DNA of 64,000 bases from Flavobacterium sp. (lineage in GTDB: Bacteria > Bacteroidota > Bacteroidia > Flavobacteriales > Flavobacteriaceae). The stretch's first letter is position 1. Each line of letters opens with the position of its first letter. Under the pieces are notes generated by a model. That model did no database searches and was not told the origin of the DNA. It saw nothing but the letters and a program-made list of their open reading frames with translations. Positions 44,117-54,600 of the stretch are shown here, piece by piece. Where the stretch lies: contig NZ_JAQSDH010000033.1 in NCBI RefSeq assembly GCF_029945805.1, positions 155,579-219,578 of the forward strand, read 5' to 3'. The translations under genes were made by a program, and so were the position numbers.

Positions 44117-44638
44117 TTATTTTTTAGTATCTTTTTTGTCTTCAGGTTTTGCGATTTCTATTTTAGGTCTGTCAGATGCGGCCATATCTCTGATACAAAC
44201 ATATTTTCCATCTCTTTTTTCAAAAACGGCCATGAAATTTCCAGTATATATTGCGGTAGAAGTAGAGTCTGACACTCTATAGCTTCCAATTTCAACCACT
44301 TGATTGCCTTGAGGAGAAGGTAATACTTCGTTCGCTACAAAAGCGATCTGGTGTCCTTTCTGAAAACTTAATAAATCTTCTTTAATGGATTTGTAAATAG
44401 CTGCTTTACCTTCAAGCGGTGGTTTGTTTTGTGAAAAGCTAATCGCATCATCGGCATAATATTCTTCGGTAGAAAGTTCACGGTTGTTATACATTTCAGC
44501 CATTCTATTCTCTATAGCTTGAATCTCATTTTTGATTTGTTCTTTGTCAATGGCAACTTCTTCCGTTTTTTGTTTACATCCAATTGCAAAAGAAACAATC
44601 GCTACAAAAATGACAGTGTTTAAAATCTTGTTTTTCAT
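44117..44638 (-). CDS. DUF4440 / SnoaL-like lipoprotein
   Basis: A 173-residue lipoprotein with signal MKNKILNTVIFVAIVSFAIGCKQ. The mature domain has the NTF2-like DUF4440 pattern: AIENRMAEMYNNRELSTEEYYADDAISFSQNKPPLEGKAAIYKSI, and GNFMAVFEKRDGKYVCIRDM near the end. It is probably a ligand-binding periplasmic protein of unknown ligand. Confidence 0.84.
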   Translation of the reverse strand: MKNKILNTVIFVAIVSFAIGCKQKTEEVAIDKEQIKNEIQAIENRMAEMYNNRELSTEEYYADDAISFSQNKPPLEGKAAIYKSIKEDLLSFQKGHQIAFVANEVLPSPQGNQVVEIGSYRVSDSTSTAIYTGNFMAVFEKRDGKYVCIRDMAASDRPKIEIAKPEDKKDTKK

Positions 44639-44850
44639 ATTATGGTTGGTTTAAAGGTTTCAATTTTATTGAGGTTACAAGACTAGGGAATATAAATGTA
44701 GTAATAAATTGCTGAAGTTCAAGTGCTGAAGTTAAAATTTTTGGCTCTATCGAATTATAGATAAATTACATTAAAGTTAAAATTTGAAGTATTAATATTT
44801 AAAGAAGTTAAAAACGTCATTGAAATAAAAATTAAATTAGGGAAAAGAAT

Positions 44851-44884
44851 GTTGTTGCGAATCCCTATTTTAATTCGCAACAAC
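44851..44884 (-). terminator. terminator of the histidine kinase-response regulator unit
   Basis: A perfect 12-bp stem (44851-44862 with 44873-44884) around a 10-base loop, directly after the response regulator stop on the minus strand. The T-tract is short (ATTCTTTT). Confidence 0.75.
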
Positions 44885-44885
44885 A

Positions 44886-45299
44886 CTAATTACTTATCGT
44901 CATATTTTCAAGTGTTATTTTAGAAATCGGCTTTTCGCAAAAACCGATGATATTTTTATCTTCTTCGGCTCGCATGATATCCTTTTGGTCAATTGATGAG
45001 GAGACTACGTAAACGTTGCAATAGTCCTTGACGCTTTGTGGCAAATCATCGTAAGCTTCCATGAATTCAAAACCGGACATTATAGGCATATAAATGTCTA
45101 CCAAAATAATTTGTGGCAAAGCCGATACGTTTTTACTATTTTCTATCAAATAGTTTAATGCTTCACTTGCAATGGAATATTGCAATATTTGCCTTCCAAA
45201 ATTCTGTCTTGTAATTACATGTGAGGTAATGTACAAATCAATAGTATTATCATCAATAATCATGACAATCGGAAATCTTGGGTTGGTATCTGGTATCAT
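44886..45299 (-). CDS. single-domain response regulator
   Basis: A 137-residue receiver domain. Acidic pocket DD at 16-17 (IIDDN), phospho-acceptor D68 in LVDIYMP, and K in GFCEKPI are the expected residues. It has no output domain, so it would signal by protein contact or serve as a phosphate relay. Its start codon overlaps the kinase stop by four bases (ATGA), so the two are translationally coupled. Confidence 0.92.
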   Translation of the reverse strand: MIPDTNPRFPIVMIIDDNTIDLYITSHVITRQNFGRQILQYSIASEALNYLIENSKNVSALPQIILVDIYMPIMSGFEFMEAYDDLPQSVKDYCNVYVVSSSIDQKDIMRAEEDKNIIGFCEKPISKITLENMTISN

Positions 45300-47638
45300 A
45301 ATAAATTTTTAAGTGTGAGTGTGAATGAAGCTCCGTGTCCTTTTGTATTCTCTAATACAATTTTACCTAGAAGTTTCTCTGCTGTTTCTTTCACGATGTA
45401 TAACCCGATTCCTGACCCCGGTTTTTCACCTGAAAGCCTGTAAAACATATCAAATATTTTTTCGTGGTGTTTTGTATCTATACCAATTCCGTTATCTTCA
45501 ATATTAAGTTCTAACTTCTCTTTATCTGTTACTGCTGTGATATTTATGTACCTGTCAGTTTTATTTTCCGTGTGGTACTTTATGGCATTCGAAATTAGAT
45601 TTTCTAAGATGGTGGTAAAACGCTTACGATCCGTATGAAATTGGATAAACTCTTTTACTCTTACATTAAATATAATTCCATCTGCCGCTTTTACATCAGT
45701 CAACGAACTTAAAACGTCATGAATTGTTTTTTCTATATTTATTTGTTGTACGTCGAGTTCAGCACGGTTATTATAAGAATAATTCAGGATATTTTTAATT
45801 GAGTTATCCAATCGATGGATATTGTTTTTAATCAGTTTAATGTGTTCGAGCGTTTCTTTTTCTTGACTATCTTCCTCTATAAAAGAAATTAATCCAAGCA
45901 TAGAGGTAAGTGGCGAACGCAAATCATGCGATACGCTGTAAACAAAACGGTCGAGTTCCAAATTAGTCTTAATAAGTTCTTGGTTTTGTTGCTGTAATTT
46001 TAAATCTGATTTTCTTCGGGTTGTAATATTTTGCGAGAAACAGGCAGTACCTATTATTTCGTGTTCTTTTCGGATGGGATAAAAGGACATTTCTGACCAT
46101 CTTTCAATTGGTTTTTTATCATAAATAACTTCTGTAAAAATTTCTCCCGTAAATGCGCGTTCATAAAATTGTTTAAAACGTTTCTGCTGTTCTTGTGATA
46201 ATCCACTGCACAATAAAGTATTTTCTCCTTTAAGAATTTCTTTTCCAAACAGATAGCGCATTAATTTGTCAAACGGTTCATTTGAAGTTATGAGTTTAAA
46301 ATCAGTGTCAACGCTCCACATTAAATCTTCGGTATTATTGATTAGCGCAGTAAGATTATTTTGTTCAAACTCGAGTTGTAGAGCTGCTTCTTTTCTTTCA
46401 GATACATCAGTAAAACTAGCAAACATTGCGTTTATTCCTGCTTCATCAAGAAAGTTGGTTAAGGTGCCTTCACACCAAACCCAATATCCTTTTTTATGTA
46501 AAAGCCTAACTTGGCGCTTTACGGTTTTACCAGGAGTAACTACCAGTTTTTTTCTTGTCTTGATTAGCATCGGAACATCGTCTGGATGATAGAAACTGAA
46601 AGACTTCAACGCTATAAATTCTTTAGGTGTGTAACCCAAAACCTTTTTTATGGATGGGCTGACATAAAAGAGTCGTCCCTCTATATCCGAAAGTGTTTTT
46701 ATTTCGCTACTTTTTTCAATAAGCGCGCGAAATTTATTTTCGTTACTTACTATCAGGTCTTCTACTATTTTATGATACTTTGCCTTTTCGAACAAATCAA
46801 GTGCATACGATATATCACCTGCTAATTCTACCAATAATTCCATTACTTCTTTATCCGAAAAGTTTACTTTGGTTGAATAGAGGTTAAAGGTTCCTATAAT
46901 AATCCCTGATTTTCTTATTGGGAGTACCATGCCCGAACGAATGTTGTTCTTTTTAGCAAAGGGCTTCCATGATCCAAGTTGTGGATTTTTATCTATATCA
47001 TCACAGATATAGTAGGTGTTGTTTTGAAGTACGTATGCTTGGGCGCCATTTACCATATAAGCACCCTCAAAGCGCTTAAGATCTTTTTGTGGAACCCCGC
47101 ATTGTTCGACCAATTTTATAGTTTTTTCTTCTTTATTAAAAATACCAATCCAAGCCATTTTAAATGCACCAAATTCTAAAGCCATAGTACAAGCATTTTG
47201 AAAAAGCATTTTTTCATTTTCTACGCGAACAATTTTCTGATTTACTTGACTAATGAAAGCGTAGAGGTTCTTCATTTTTTTTAGTTTTTCCTCAGCCACT
47301 TTATGTGCCGTAATATCAAGTGACATTAAGCAGATACCTTCATCGACAGGAACTACATTTAAATCGAACCATTTAACGGATTTATCAAAATAAACAAACT
47401 CAATCTCTAATCTTTCTTCTTTGCGTGACGTCATGCAATGCTGTAAGACTTTAAATACTTCGGTATTCTCAATATCGGGAAATTTTTCCATCATCGTATG
47501 TAAGTGAAGGCCGCTATCCGCTGATGTATTGGTATACACATACCGCCAATTAAAATCGATGATTTGTACTCCTTCTAGCAAGGAATCCATAGTATGCCGA
47601 ATTTGGCGTTGTGTAATTGTATTAATATAATTTTCCAT
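45296..47638 (-). CDS. PAS/GAF-domain sensor histidine kinase
   Basis: A 780-residue hybrid-free histidine kinase without membrane helices. Domain order: PAS (about 5-115), GAF (about 130-285), PAS (about 300-425), PAS (about 430-550), HisKA with SVSHDLRSPLTSMLG (H near 577) and a HATPase with SNAIKYH, DNGIGID and GSGIGLYI. The soluble architecture suggests an intracellular signal. The downstream response regulator is coupled by an ATGA overlap. It lies next to the ice-binding cluster but is separated from it by a terminator. Confidence 0.93.
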   Translation of the reverse strand: MENYINTITQRQIRHTMDSLLEGVQIIDFNWRYVYTNTSADSGLHLHTMMEKFPDIENTEVFKVLQHCMTSRKEERLEIEFVYFDKSVKWFDLNVVPVDEGICLMSLDITAHKVAEEKLKKMKNLYAFISQVNQKIVRVENEKMLFQNACTMALEFGAFKMAWIGIFNKEEKTIKLVEQCGVPQKDLKRFEGAYMVNGAQAYVLQNNTYYICDDIDKNPQLGSWKPFAKKNNIRSGMVLPIRKSGIIIGTFNLYSTKVNFSDKEVMELLVELAGDISYALDLFEKAKYHKIVEDLIVSNENKFRALIEKSSEIKTLSDIEGRLFYVSPSIKKVLGYTPKEFIALKSFSFYHPDDVPMLIKTRKKLVVTPGKTVKRQVRLLHKKGYWVWCEGTLTNFLDEAGINAMFASFTDVSERKEAALQLEFEQNNLTALINNTEDLMWSVDTDFKLITSNEPFDKLMRYLFGKEILKGENTLLCSGLSQEQQKRFKQFYERAFTGEIFTEVIYDKKPIERWSEMSFYPIRKEHEIIGTACFSQNITTRRKSDLKLQQQNQELIKTNLELDRFVYSVSHDLRSPLTSMLGLISFIEEDSQEKETLEHIKLIKNNIHRLDNSIKNILNYSYNNRAELDVQQINIEKTIHDVLSSLTDVKAADGIIFNVRVKEFIQFHTDRKRFTTILENLISNAIKYHTENKTDRYINITAVTDKEKLELNIEDNGIGIDTKHHEKIFDMFYRLSGEKPGSGIGLYIVKETAEKLLGKIVLENTKGHGASFTLTLKNLL

Positions 47639-47879
47639 TGCTAGATAAGATTACCTGAATTGATAGAATAAATTTGTTAATTTTCTCCTTTAAATTGTGT
47701 TAAGGCACTATTGTGATGAAGTATTGTATAGATTTTAGTGCTATAATATGTAGGAATATGTAAGCAGTAATTAAACAATGCAAAATAGTACTACACTAAT
47801 TGCTTGTGTTATACTATTGTTAATCAAACTTATATAATTGCCACTTTTATGTAAGATTATGTGGCGTATGTTTAAAAAT

Positions 47880-47915
47880 GAAAAAAGAGCTCATAGTTTG
47901 TTTAACAATGAACTC
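47880..47915 (-). terminator. terminator of the ice-binding gene at 47970
   Basis: On the minus strand the stem GAGTTCAT / ATGAGCTC (one G-U pair) surrounds a 13-base loop and is followed by TTTTTT. It lies 55 bases beyond the stop codon. Confidence 0.8.
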
Positions 47916-47929
47916 TCAATCCTAACAAT

Positions 47930-47955
47930 TATTATTTGTTTTAAAACAAATAATA
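47930..47955. repeat. 26-bp perfect palindrome
   Basis: Positions 47930-47955 read the same on both strands, with TTTGTTTTAAAACAAA at the centre. It has no loop, so it is either a cruciform-prone site or a protein-binding site, and sits 15 bases past the stop of the ice-binding gene. Confidence 0.7.
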
Positions 47956-47969
47956 TTTTCTGAATAAAT

Positions 47970-50900
47970 TTACCAAATCACTTTCTTAACACAAGTACTA
48001 CCGGTTTCTGAAGTAATTTCTACAAGTAATAAACCATTTGACCGTAAACCTGTCAAGTTCATTTGTAGTTCATTTATTCCTTTTTGCGCTGTTAGCAACC
48101 TTCCGCTTATATCAAATATTTTTACAGAATCTAATGCTAAAGCACTGCTGGAAATTATTAAATTACCATTGTTTTTGTAAGCCTTTACCTGATTGCCGAA
48201 AGGGGAAACACTACCAACTGCTAATGAATTGGTATATACAATCTCAAAACGGTTATTGAAAGTTCCCGCTTGACTTGCAAAAGTATAGCTTCCGACTTTT
48301 AAATCTTGAACTGTAGCATAGACGTTGTCTTTAAGGTAAATGCTTTGACTATCAGAAAATAAGCCAGCTGTGTGGTCAATAGAAATTGTATAATTTCCGG
48401 CAGCAGTAGTTTTGTATGATAAGGGGACAATGTCATTAGCTTGAAAATCAGGACGGCCTTGGATTGAATAGTCGTCAGTTCCAATCAAACTGGTTAAATA
48501 AAACTCATTATTGATGTTTTTACCATCAATGCCTCTATCAACTTCTAAAGTACCTTGTGCACTATATCCAACTGCCATTTGACTGTAAATTCCATCGCTT
48601 TTTGTCAAGTTTAACCAATACAATCCAGTGTTTGTAGTAGTAACAGAACTTGTTTTAAAGAATTGATTCTCGTTTAAATTTCTTCTCAAAGCGTTAGTAA
48701 AGTTTAAGTTTGAATCACTAGTTGCTAATACAATAAAACCTTGTCCTATATTAACTACGCTATTTGCTTCATCTCCAAAATCGAAAAAACCTATTCCAGT
48801 ATCTCCGCCAGCAGCACCATTGGCAACGTAGGCCATTTTGGTAAGCGTGGCATGTGAAGTTGCGGTGTAATCATTCGTTTTTCTCCAAAAATATAAAGTT
48901 CCAGTAATATTGGGATTTGAATCAATAAAATTATGAACATTAATTCGAGATGGATATGGATTTCCTACTGCATTGTAACCTGTTTGCAACGGAAAAGTAA
49001 TATCACCATTATTTGGTACGCCGGTGAATGAACCATTCCAGGCTGTCGCTACTGTTGGGTGATTGTAAGGCATGCGTATTAAATACCCTTTTGCTGTGGC
49101 GAATGGAATATTGGTAGTATCGGTTCCATTGACTCCGGTTGGAGCTACTAAAGGCGATGGATATTGTAAACCGCTTAAATTAAATTCTAATGATGTATAT
49201 AAATTTGTGCTTGTATCATAAACATAAAAACGTGTTGGTAAAGTAAAAGGAGAAAAAGCATATATTCCTTGACCTGCAACTGGAGAGGACCATAAGGTGT
49301 AATCTAATCGCTTTAATAAAGATGAATTTCGTTTTACAATAATAGTACCTGAATTAGCAATGGTTGTATTTTGAATTAAATTGGCATTGTTTTCTAATAT
49401 AAAAGTACTTCCTTCATCAACAACTAATTTACCGTTCAAAGTCACATCAATTCCAGACAATACTGTAATAACTGCATTATTTTTTAACCTAATAGAACAT
49501 GAAGCTAAATCACCGCTTATTGTTCCTGTAGCACCATCAAAAACAACTGCTTGACCACTTGGTATTCCATTAGACCAGGTAATTCCGCCGTCGGTTGTAG
49601 TTGTTAAATCAATAGTTAGCGTAATAGCAGTTCTACTAGCACTAATAGAGGTACCATTAAAAGTCTCTGCATAATATGTTTTTGAGCCTGCCCCAACTTG
49701 AATAGGGCTTGAAACAACAGTACCTGAAGTTGCAGCATCAAACCAAGTTACTGTACCTTCATCAGTAGTAGCAGTAGCAGTAAGTGTTTGTGTAGTCGTT
49801 CCGTCTGAGCAAACCGTTTGGTCTCCGCCAGAAATAGGGGCAGACAACGAAATCAATAAAGACTGAGAGGTTATGCATTCTGGAGTAGTATAAATTATAC
49901 CTGTGTCAGAATTAACTGCTCCACCTGTAGAAAGTTGTCTACCTGATAGAAATACACCTGCTCCTGAGTTACAAGCTCCACCATGGGAAATAAAATTTCC
50001 TTTTACATGAGAGGCCGCTCCTATATTAACGGCACCAGTAGCAACTCCAGCTCCACCAATCCAAAAAACATTACAACGACGCGTTTCATTAGTTAAAATT
50101 ATTTTTGATAGTGCCGCTATATTAAATGCCCCAGCAAACTTAAATACAAAAATTGCATCTGGATTATTTTGACCATCTAAGGTTATAGTACCTGCTAAAG
50201 ATCCTGCGCCGTTTATGAAATAAACTCCAGCAGTAAGTGTTTCTCCAAGTCCAAAAGCTGGCACATGAGAAAGTATAGTATTTGGCAGCGCCATAAGCGC
50301 AGTATAAGCGTTATCTAAATCTATTTCGGCTTGTGCTGTAAGCGCATCCGCAGTATGCTCCGTTCCGATATGAATTCCATTAGTATAACCACTTATAGCT
50401 CCATCACTACCAATTTTTCCATTAATTCCAGAAATACCAGTATTTGCTACGGCACCTAAATTAGTAAAAAGGGCAAAGTCTGAAATAACTCCCAAAACAG
50501 CTACAGAAGGAGCAGGACTGCAACTCGCTTCACAAAATATTGGAATGGTACTCACACCAATTGGAGGATTTGCAACAGCACCCACTCCGGTAGTTATGGC
50601 TCCAGCCATAGTAAGCATTCTTCCTTCAAGGATTGTACCGGCACCAAGGCCAACAGCTCCTACCTTTGAAAACAAAGTTCCTTTTACAGTAGCATTTGCT
50701 GCAACAGAAATAGCTCCATTAGCAATCCAAAAAACATTACAAGATTTTGTTCCATTAGTTAAAGTAACTGAAGCACTAGCGCCTACTGTCATTGCTCCAT
50801 TAAATTGAATTACAAAGAAAGCATCTGGATTTCCTCCTCCATCAAGAGTAAGAGAACCTCCTATAGATCCAGCACCAGATAAGAAATATACGCCAGGAGT

Positions 50901-51251
50901 AATAGTTTCGCCTGCTCCAAAAGCTGGAGCATGAGTATCAGGAAAGTTTACAAAAAGATCGTTAAGATGAATGTATAACCTAAGTAAATCTTTTCTGGCT
51001 TGATCAGTAATTGCATTAGCATTGTATGTGTTACCAGTATAAGGTGGTGAAACAAATCCACTAATTATTCCAAGGTGTGTACCAACATCTCCGTTAATAG
51101 TAGCTCCAGCTCCATTTGCAATTCCCCCACTTCCAGTATAAGCTTCAAAAGAGGTTAGTATTCCTAAATTAACGGTTTGACTAAAAGAAGCGCTAAAGAA
51201 AAAAATGAAAAGTAACGAAAATATCGATTTAAAATTATTTATATTTTTCAT
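47970..51251 (-). CDS. secreted double-domain ice-binding protein (DUF3494) with T9SS tail
   Basis: A 1093-residue protein. After a signal peptide (residues 1-25, ending FSQ) come two DUF3494 ice-binding domains, about 27-235 and 250-465, each with the beta-solenoid signature ([52 protein letters not shown]). An immunoglobulin-like segment follows (about 475-555), then a long region shared with the neighbouring protein (about 560-1010), and a C-terminal tail (about 1015-1093) with [16 protein letters not shown] and GLLLVEI typical of type IX secretion. It should bind ice, either on the cell surface or released. The 39-residue frame just upstream may be co-transcribed. Confidence 0.93.
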   Translation of the reverse strand: MKNINNFKSIFSLLFIFFFSASFSQTVNLGILTSFEAYTGSGGIANGAGATINGDVGTHLGIISGFVSPPYTGNTYNANAITDQARKDLLRLYIHLNDLFVNFPDTHAPAFGAGETITPGVYFLSGAGSIGGSLTLDGGGNPDAFFVIQFNGAMTVGASASVTLTNGTKSCNVFWIANGAISVAANATVKGTLFSKVGAVGLGAGTILEGRMLTMAGAITTGVGAVANPPIGVSTIPIFCEASCSPAPSVAVLGVISDFALFTNLGAVANTGISGINGKIGSDGAISGYTNGIHIGTEHTADALTAQAEIDLDNAYTALMALPNTILSHVPAFGLGETLTAGVYFINGAGSLAGTITLDGQNNPDAIFVFKFAGAFNIAALSKIILTNETRRCNVFWIGGAGVATGAVNIGAASHVKGNFISHGGACNSGAGVFLSGRQLSTGGAVNSDTGIIYTTPECITSQSLLISLSAPISGGDQTVCSDGTTTQTLTATATTDEGTVTWFDAATSGTVVSSPIQVGAGSKTYYAETFNGTSISASRTAITLTIDLTTTTDGGITWSNGIPSGQAVVFDGATGTISGDLASCSIRLKNNAVITVLSGIDVTLNGKLVVDEGSTFILENNANLIQNTTIANSGTIIVKRNSSLLKRLDYTLWSSPVAGQGIYAFSPFTLPTRFYVYDTSTNLYTSLEFNLSGLQYPSPLVAPTGVNGTDTTNIPFATAKGYLIRMPYNHPTVATAWNGSFTGVPNNGDITFPLQTGYNAVGNPYPSRINVHNFIDSNPNITGTLYFWRKTNDYTATSHATLTKMAYVANGAAGGDTGIGFFDFGDEANSVVNIGQGFIVLATSDSNLNFTNALRRNLNENQFFKTSSVTTTNTGLYWLNLTKSDGIYSQMAVGYSAQGTLEVDRGIDGKNINNEFYLTSLIGTDDYSIQGRPDFQANDIVPLSYKTTAAGNYTISIDHTAGLFSDSQSIYLKDNVYATVQDLKVGSYTFASQAGTFNNRFEIVYTNSLAVGSVSPFGNQVKAYKNNGNLIISSSALALDSVKIFDISGRLLTAQKGINELQMNLTGLRSNGLLLVEITSETGSTCVKKVIW

Positions 51252-51257
51252 AATGAA

Positions 51258-51377
51258 TTAAATAAAAAAGTAAGGAGTAAAGTATATAAAAGTAGTAGGC
51301 TGAACTGGTGTAATCGAAGTGTTAATAAAAGACAATAGCAAAGACGTTGTTAATGCTAACAATAAATAGGTTTTCAT
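51258..51377 (-). CDS. possible 39-residue leader-type peptide
   Basis: The frame ATG 51377 to TAA 51258 encodes a 39-residue peptide that begins MKTYLLLALTTSLLLSF, a clean signal-peptide-like hydrophobic stretch, and ends TPYFFI. Its stop is 6 bases before the start of the ice-binding gene, so it would be translated from the same transcript. It is below usual gene-finder length; it could be a leader peptide, a small secreted peptide or a remnant. Confidence 0.4.
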   Translation of the reverse strand: MKTYLLLALTTSLLLSFINTSITPVQPTTFIYFTPYFFI

Positions 51378-51605
51378 ATTAATCGGAAAGGTTAGAAGCA
51401 ATAGAATTATTGCATCGGGGGTAAAGGTGGACTTATTAAACTACAATACTACTACGAATTAGTTATATTAATTAATAATCAATAACTTAAGGTTTTATAA
51501 CTGTAAATAATAGTCGATGTTTTCAATGAGAGTACGCCACAACACCCACAATTTTTCTTTCAAATATTTATTAATAATAGCAGAATTTTATTACCTTTCT
51601 AAAGG
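51378..51605. other. upstream region of the ice-binding gene at 47970
   Basis: An AT-rich space with no open frame of note. TTAATCGG at 51379-51386 repeats the half-site found at 54897-54904. A short stem ACCTTT / AAAGGT at 51593-51606 overlaps the stop of the neighbouring ice-binding gene and could be a weak terminator. No clear TAnnTTTG box on the minus strand. Confidence 0.35.
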
Positions 51606-54600
51606 TTATGGAATGATTTTTTTAGTAATAATTTGATTGTCTATAGTTTTTATCTGAACCAATAACAACCCATTATTGTTTATTGTACTAAATCGGAATT
51701 CGGTAGCATCAATAGCTTTTTTTGCAAAGAGCTGGCGCCCCATGACGTCAAATACAGTTACTTCTGCCATTGCAACGGTACCTGAATGAACAATCATTTG
51801 TTGCTGCTCTTTATAAATTAAAATAGAACTTGCAGCTAGAACGGGATTGGAAACATCCAAAGTTGAACTAGTGTAGCGTAATACAAAACGCGTATCAAAA
51901 GTTCCTTCTAGAGTAGTAAAAGAGTAAGGCGAATCTTTTAGATTATGAATAACATTTAACAACGTATCTTCAAGATATACTGATTGCTCAGTAAATAAAC
52001 CGTCAAAAGCTGATAATGTTATACTATAAGTTGATGCCACCGTAGTTTTATAGCCTAAAGCAACTTCATCATTTGTATCAAATGGTAATCCTCTTCCTTG
52101 AATCGACAGCTTTTTGATATTCGAAAAAGAGTAAAAACTTATGGAGTTACCTGCTTCAGCAATGGGTCCATCAAAACCAGTCTCAAAACCATTTGTTGCG
52201 TTTCCTAAATAGCCTACTAAAATTTCTTTGAAAAAGCCTTGTTCATTTTTTAAATCAAGCCAAACGCGGTGTTTTTCTGCAGTAGTTATTGAAAGGTTAT
52301 CTTGATTTTGTCTGTAAAAATGATTGTTATTACCACTAATACGCATTTTATTACTAAAAGTAGCTATTCCTGAATTTTCAGCTCCAACCATGAAGGATTG
52401 TCCAGCGGCGATTTTACCCGTTGGGATTTCATTATTTTCTCCTTCAACAGCCTTAGTTCCGCCTGTTCTGTTGTAAGAAGCATAATCGCTATACGCATAT
52501 TCGTTATTGGTAATGGGTGTATTGTGGGTCCAAAAGTAAAATGTAGTTCCAGTTAAACCCAGGGTATCTGTATTCTCATCCATAAATTCATCGGCGCTAA
52601 TGGCACTTGGATAAGGATTCCCCAATAAATTAAAAGTAGTACTTTCACTAGCGTGAATCGTTACAGGATAGTTTCCATTATTTGGTACACCAATAAAATT
52701 GGCAGTAAAAGGGGTTGCTACAGTAACAGAAAAGCTGCTTGGTGCTCTTGCGATATATCCTTTTCCAACAATCATGATAGTACTTAAGGGTGCCCATTGC
52801 CAATTTGCAATGAGAGGATTAAACGAATACGACAAAGGAGATCCTGGTGTAAAACCACCTATAGTTTGCGGACTTACCGGCGTTGACCAATAAGTATAAT
52901 CAAATTTACGCATTGTAGTGTCTCTTTTATACGTGATAGTACCGGAATTAACTGCATTACTAATTTGAACCAAACTTGCATTATTTTCAAAAATCAAAGA
53001 GCCTTGAGTAATAGCAACACTATTTTGAACCGTTAAAGTATCCTCTGAATTGATTAGCACATTAGCATTATTAACAACAATTACTGCGCAAACATGTATA
53101 CACTGCGTCGAAGTATAGTCTTCGGTAAAAATGACTGTGGTTGAAGCATTAGGTAGACCGCGATCCCAATCAATCCCATTCCACGACGTAGCAATACCTA
53201 CTTTAATTTTGGCTGAAAAAGAATATTGCGCAGTGCCTTCAAATACTACTCTAAACCAAGTAGTTTCATAAATATTCCCAATACTACTACTAGTAAGAAT
53301 TGCGGTAGTATTTGCGATGTCTATGGGGTTGGTAAATTGTTTATTGCTAGATTTTTGCCATTTAAGTACAGTTTCAGTAGTGCCGGTAAGCACTAAATCT
53401 GCTGGAGAAGTTCCGTAACAAATCGTTTGATTATTTCGTACTTTTTTGATTATTGGAATAGTTAATGACAATCCATTTATAGTGGTTATGGCACCTGTAA
53501 GCGTAAGTGCACGCCCTACTAAAGTGCAATTAGCCCCAATATTTATGGCTCCGGCACTTGTGATAAAAGTTCCTGCACCGACCATATTACTCTCTAATGT
53601 AATGGCACCTTCAACAACCCAAAACACATTAGCAGCGCTCGCACCATTAGATAAAATGATTTGAGTACCAACAGCGGTTGTGAGTGCTCCGCCTACACGT
53701 ATGATAAAGATAGCATTAGGATCTCCCAAAGCATCTAACGTTATTGTACCAGCAATTGAACCAGCTGCTCCAATACTATAAACACCAGGAGTTAAAATTT
53801 CGCCACCACCAAAAGCAGGACTATGCGCTATATTGTTCGGTGCTCTTGTTTGTAAATCATTATAAGCGAGTGCTAAATCTTCTGCACCAAGTACAGTAAC
53901 GCTATCTTCAATATATATAAATTCGGTTGAAGGTGCAAAACCAGTAATGGCACCAGCATCTGTTCCTATACTACCACTTAAAAAAGTGGTGCCTGTATTT
54001 GTAATTGCGCCAACAGTTGTAAACAGTATAAAATCAGCAACACTACCCATATCGGGTCCTTCGGCTGGTGTTGGTGGTAAATTAATAAAATTTTCATAAG
54101 TAGTAATAGCTCCTGCAAGCGTTAATGCTCTGCCTTGTAAAACAGCCCATGCGCCAAAACTAATGGCACCGTTATGCGCTAAAAAAGTTCCTTTTGCATT
54201 CACATTGGAGGCAAAAGACATCGCTCCTTCTGATACCCAAAATACATTGTTTACATCAGCACCATTGGCTAAAATAATTTGAGCATTGGCTGCTGAGGTA
54301 AAAGCACCACCAATCTTGAAAATGAATATAGCATCAGTATTTCCCTGGCCATTTAATGTTAGCGATCCTGCAATTGAAGCAGCGCCAGTAATTTCATAAA
54401 CTCCAGCAGTAAGTTGTTCTCCGTTCCCAAAAACTGCTGCATGATCTGTAACGGTAGCAGCGGTTGCAAATAATTCATTGTACGCATTTAATACATCCGT
54501 AGCACAAGTAGCGGTAAAACTATCCGTCGTATACATGTTGTTAGTTACGGTTCCAAAACCTGTAATGGTACCACTATTAGTCCCAATATTTCCTGAAAAT

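Larger units (their letters stand above)
47639..47969. other. intergenic region between kinase and ice-binding gene
   Basis: The 330 bases hold no open frame of note. They contain a minus-strand terminator at 47880-47915 and a 26-bp perfect palindrome at 47930-47955. No -7 box matching TAnnTTTG was found upstream of the kinase start. Confidence 0.5.

Noticed and set aside
50545..50808. Plus-strand open frames inside the ice-binding genes (also 53446, 54478, 55534)
   Set aside because: They are antisense shadows of strongly supported DUF3494 proteins, produced by the repetitive G/A/T-rich codon pattern.
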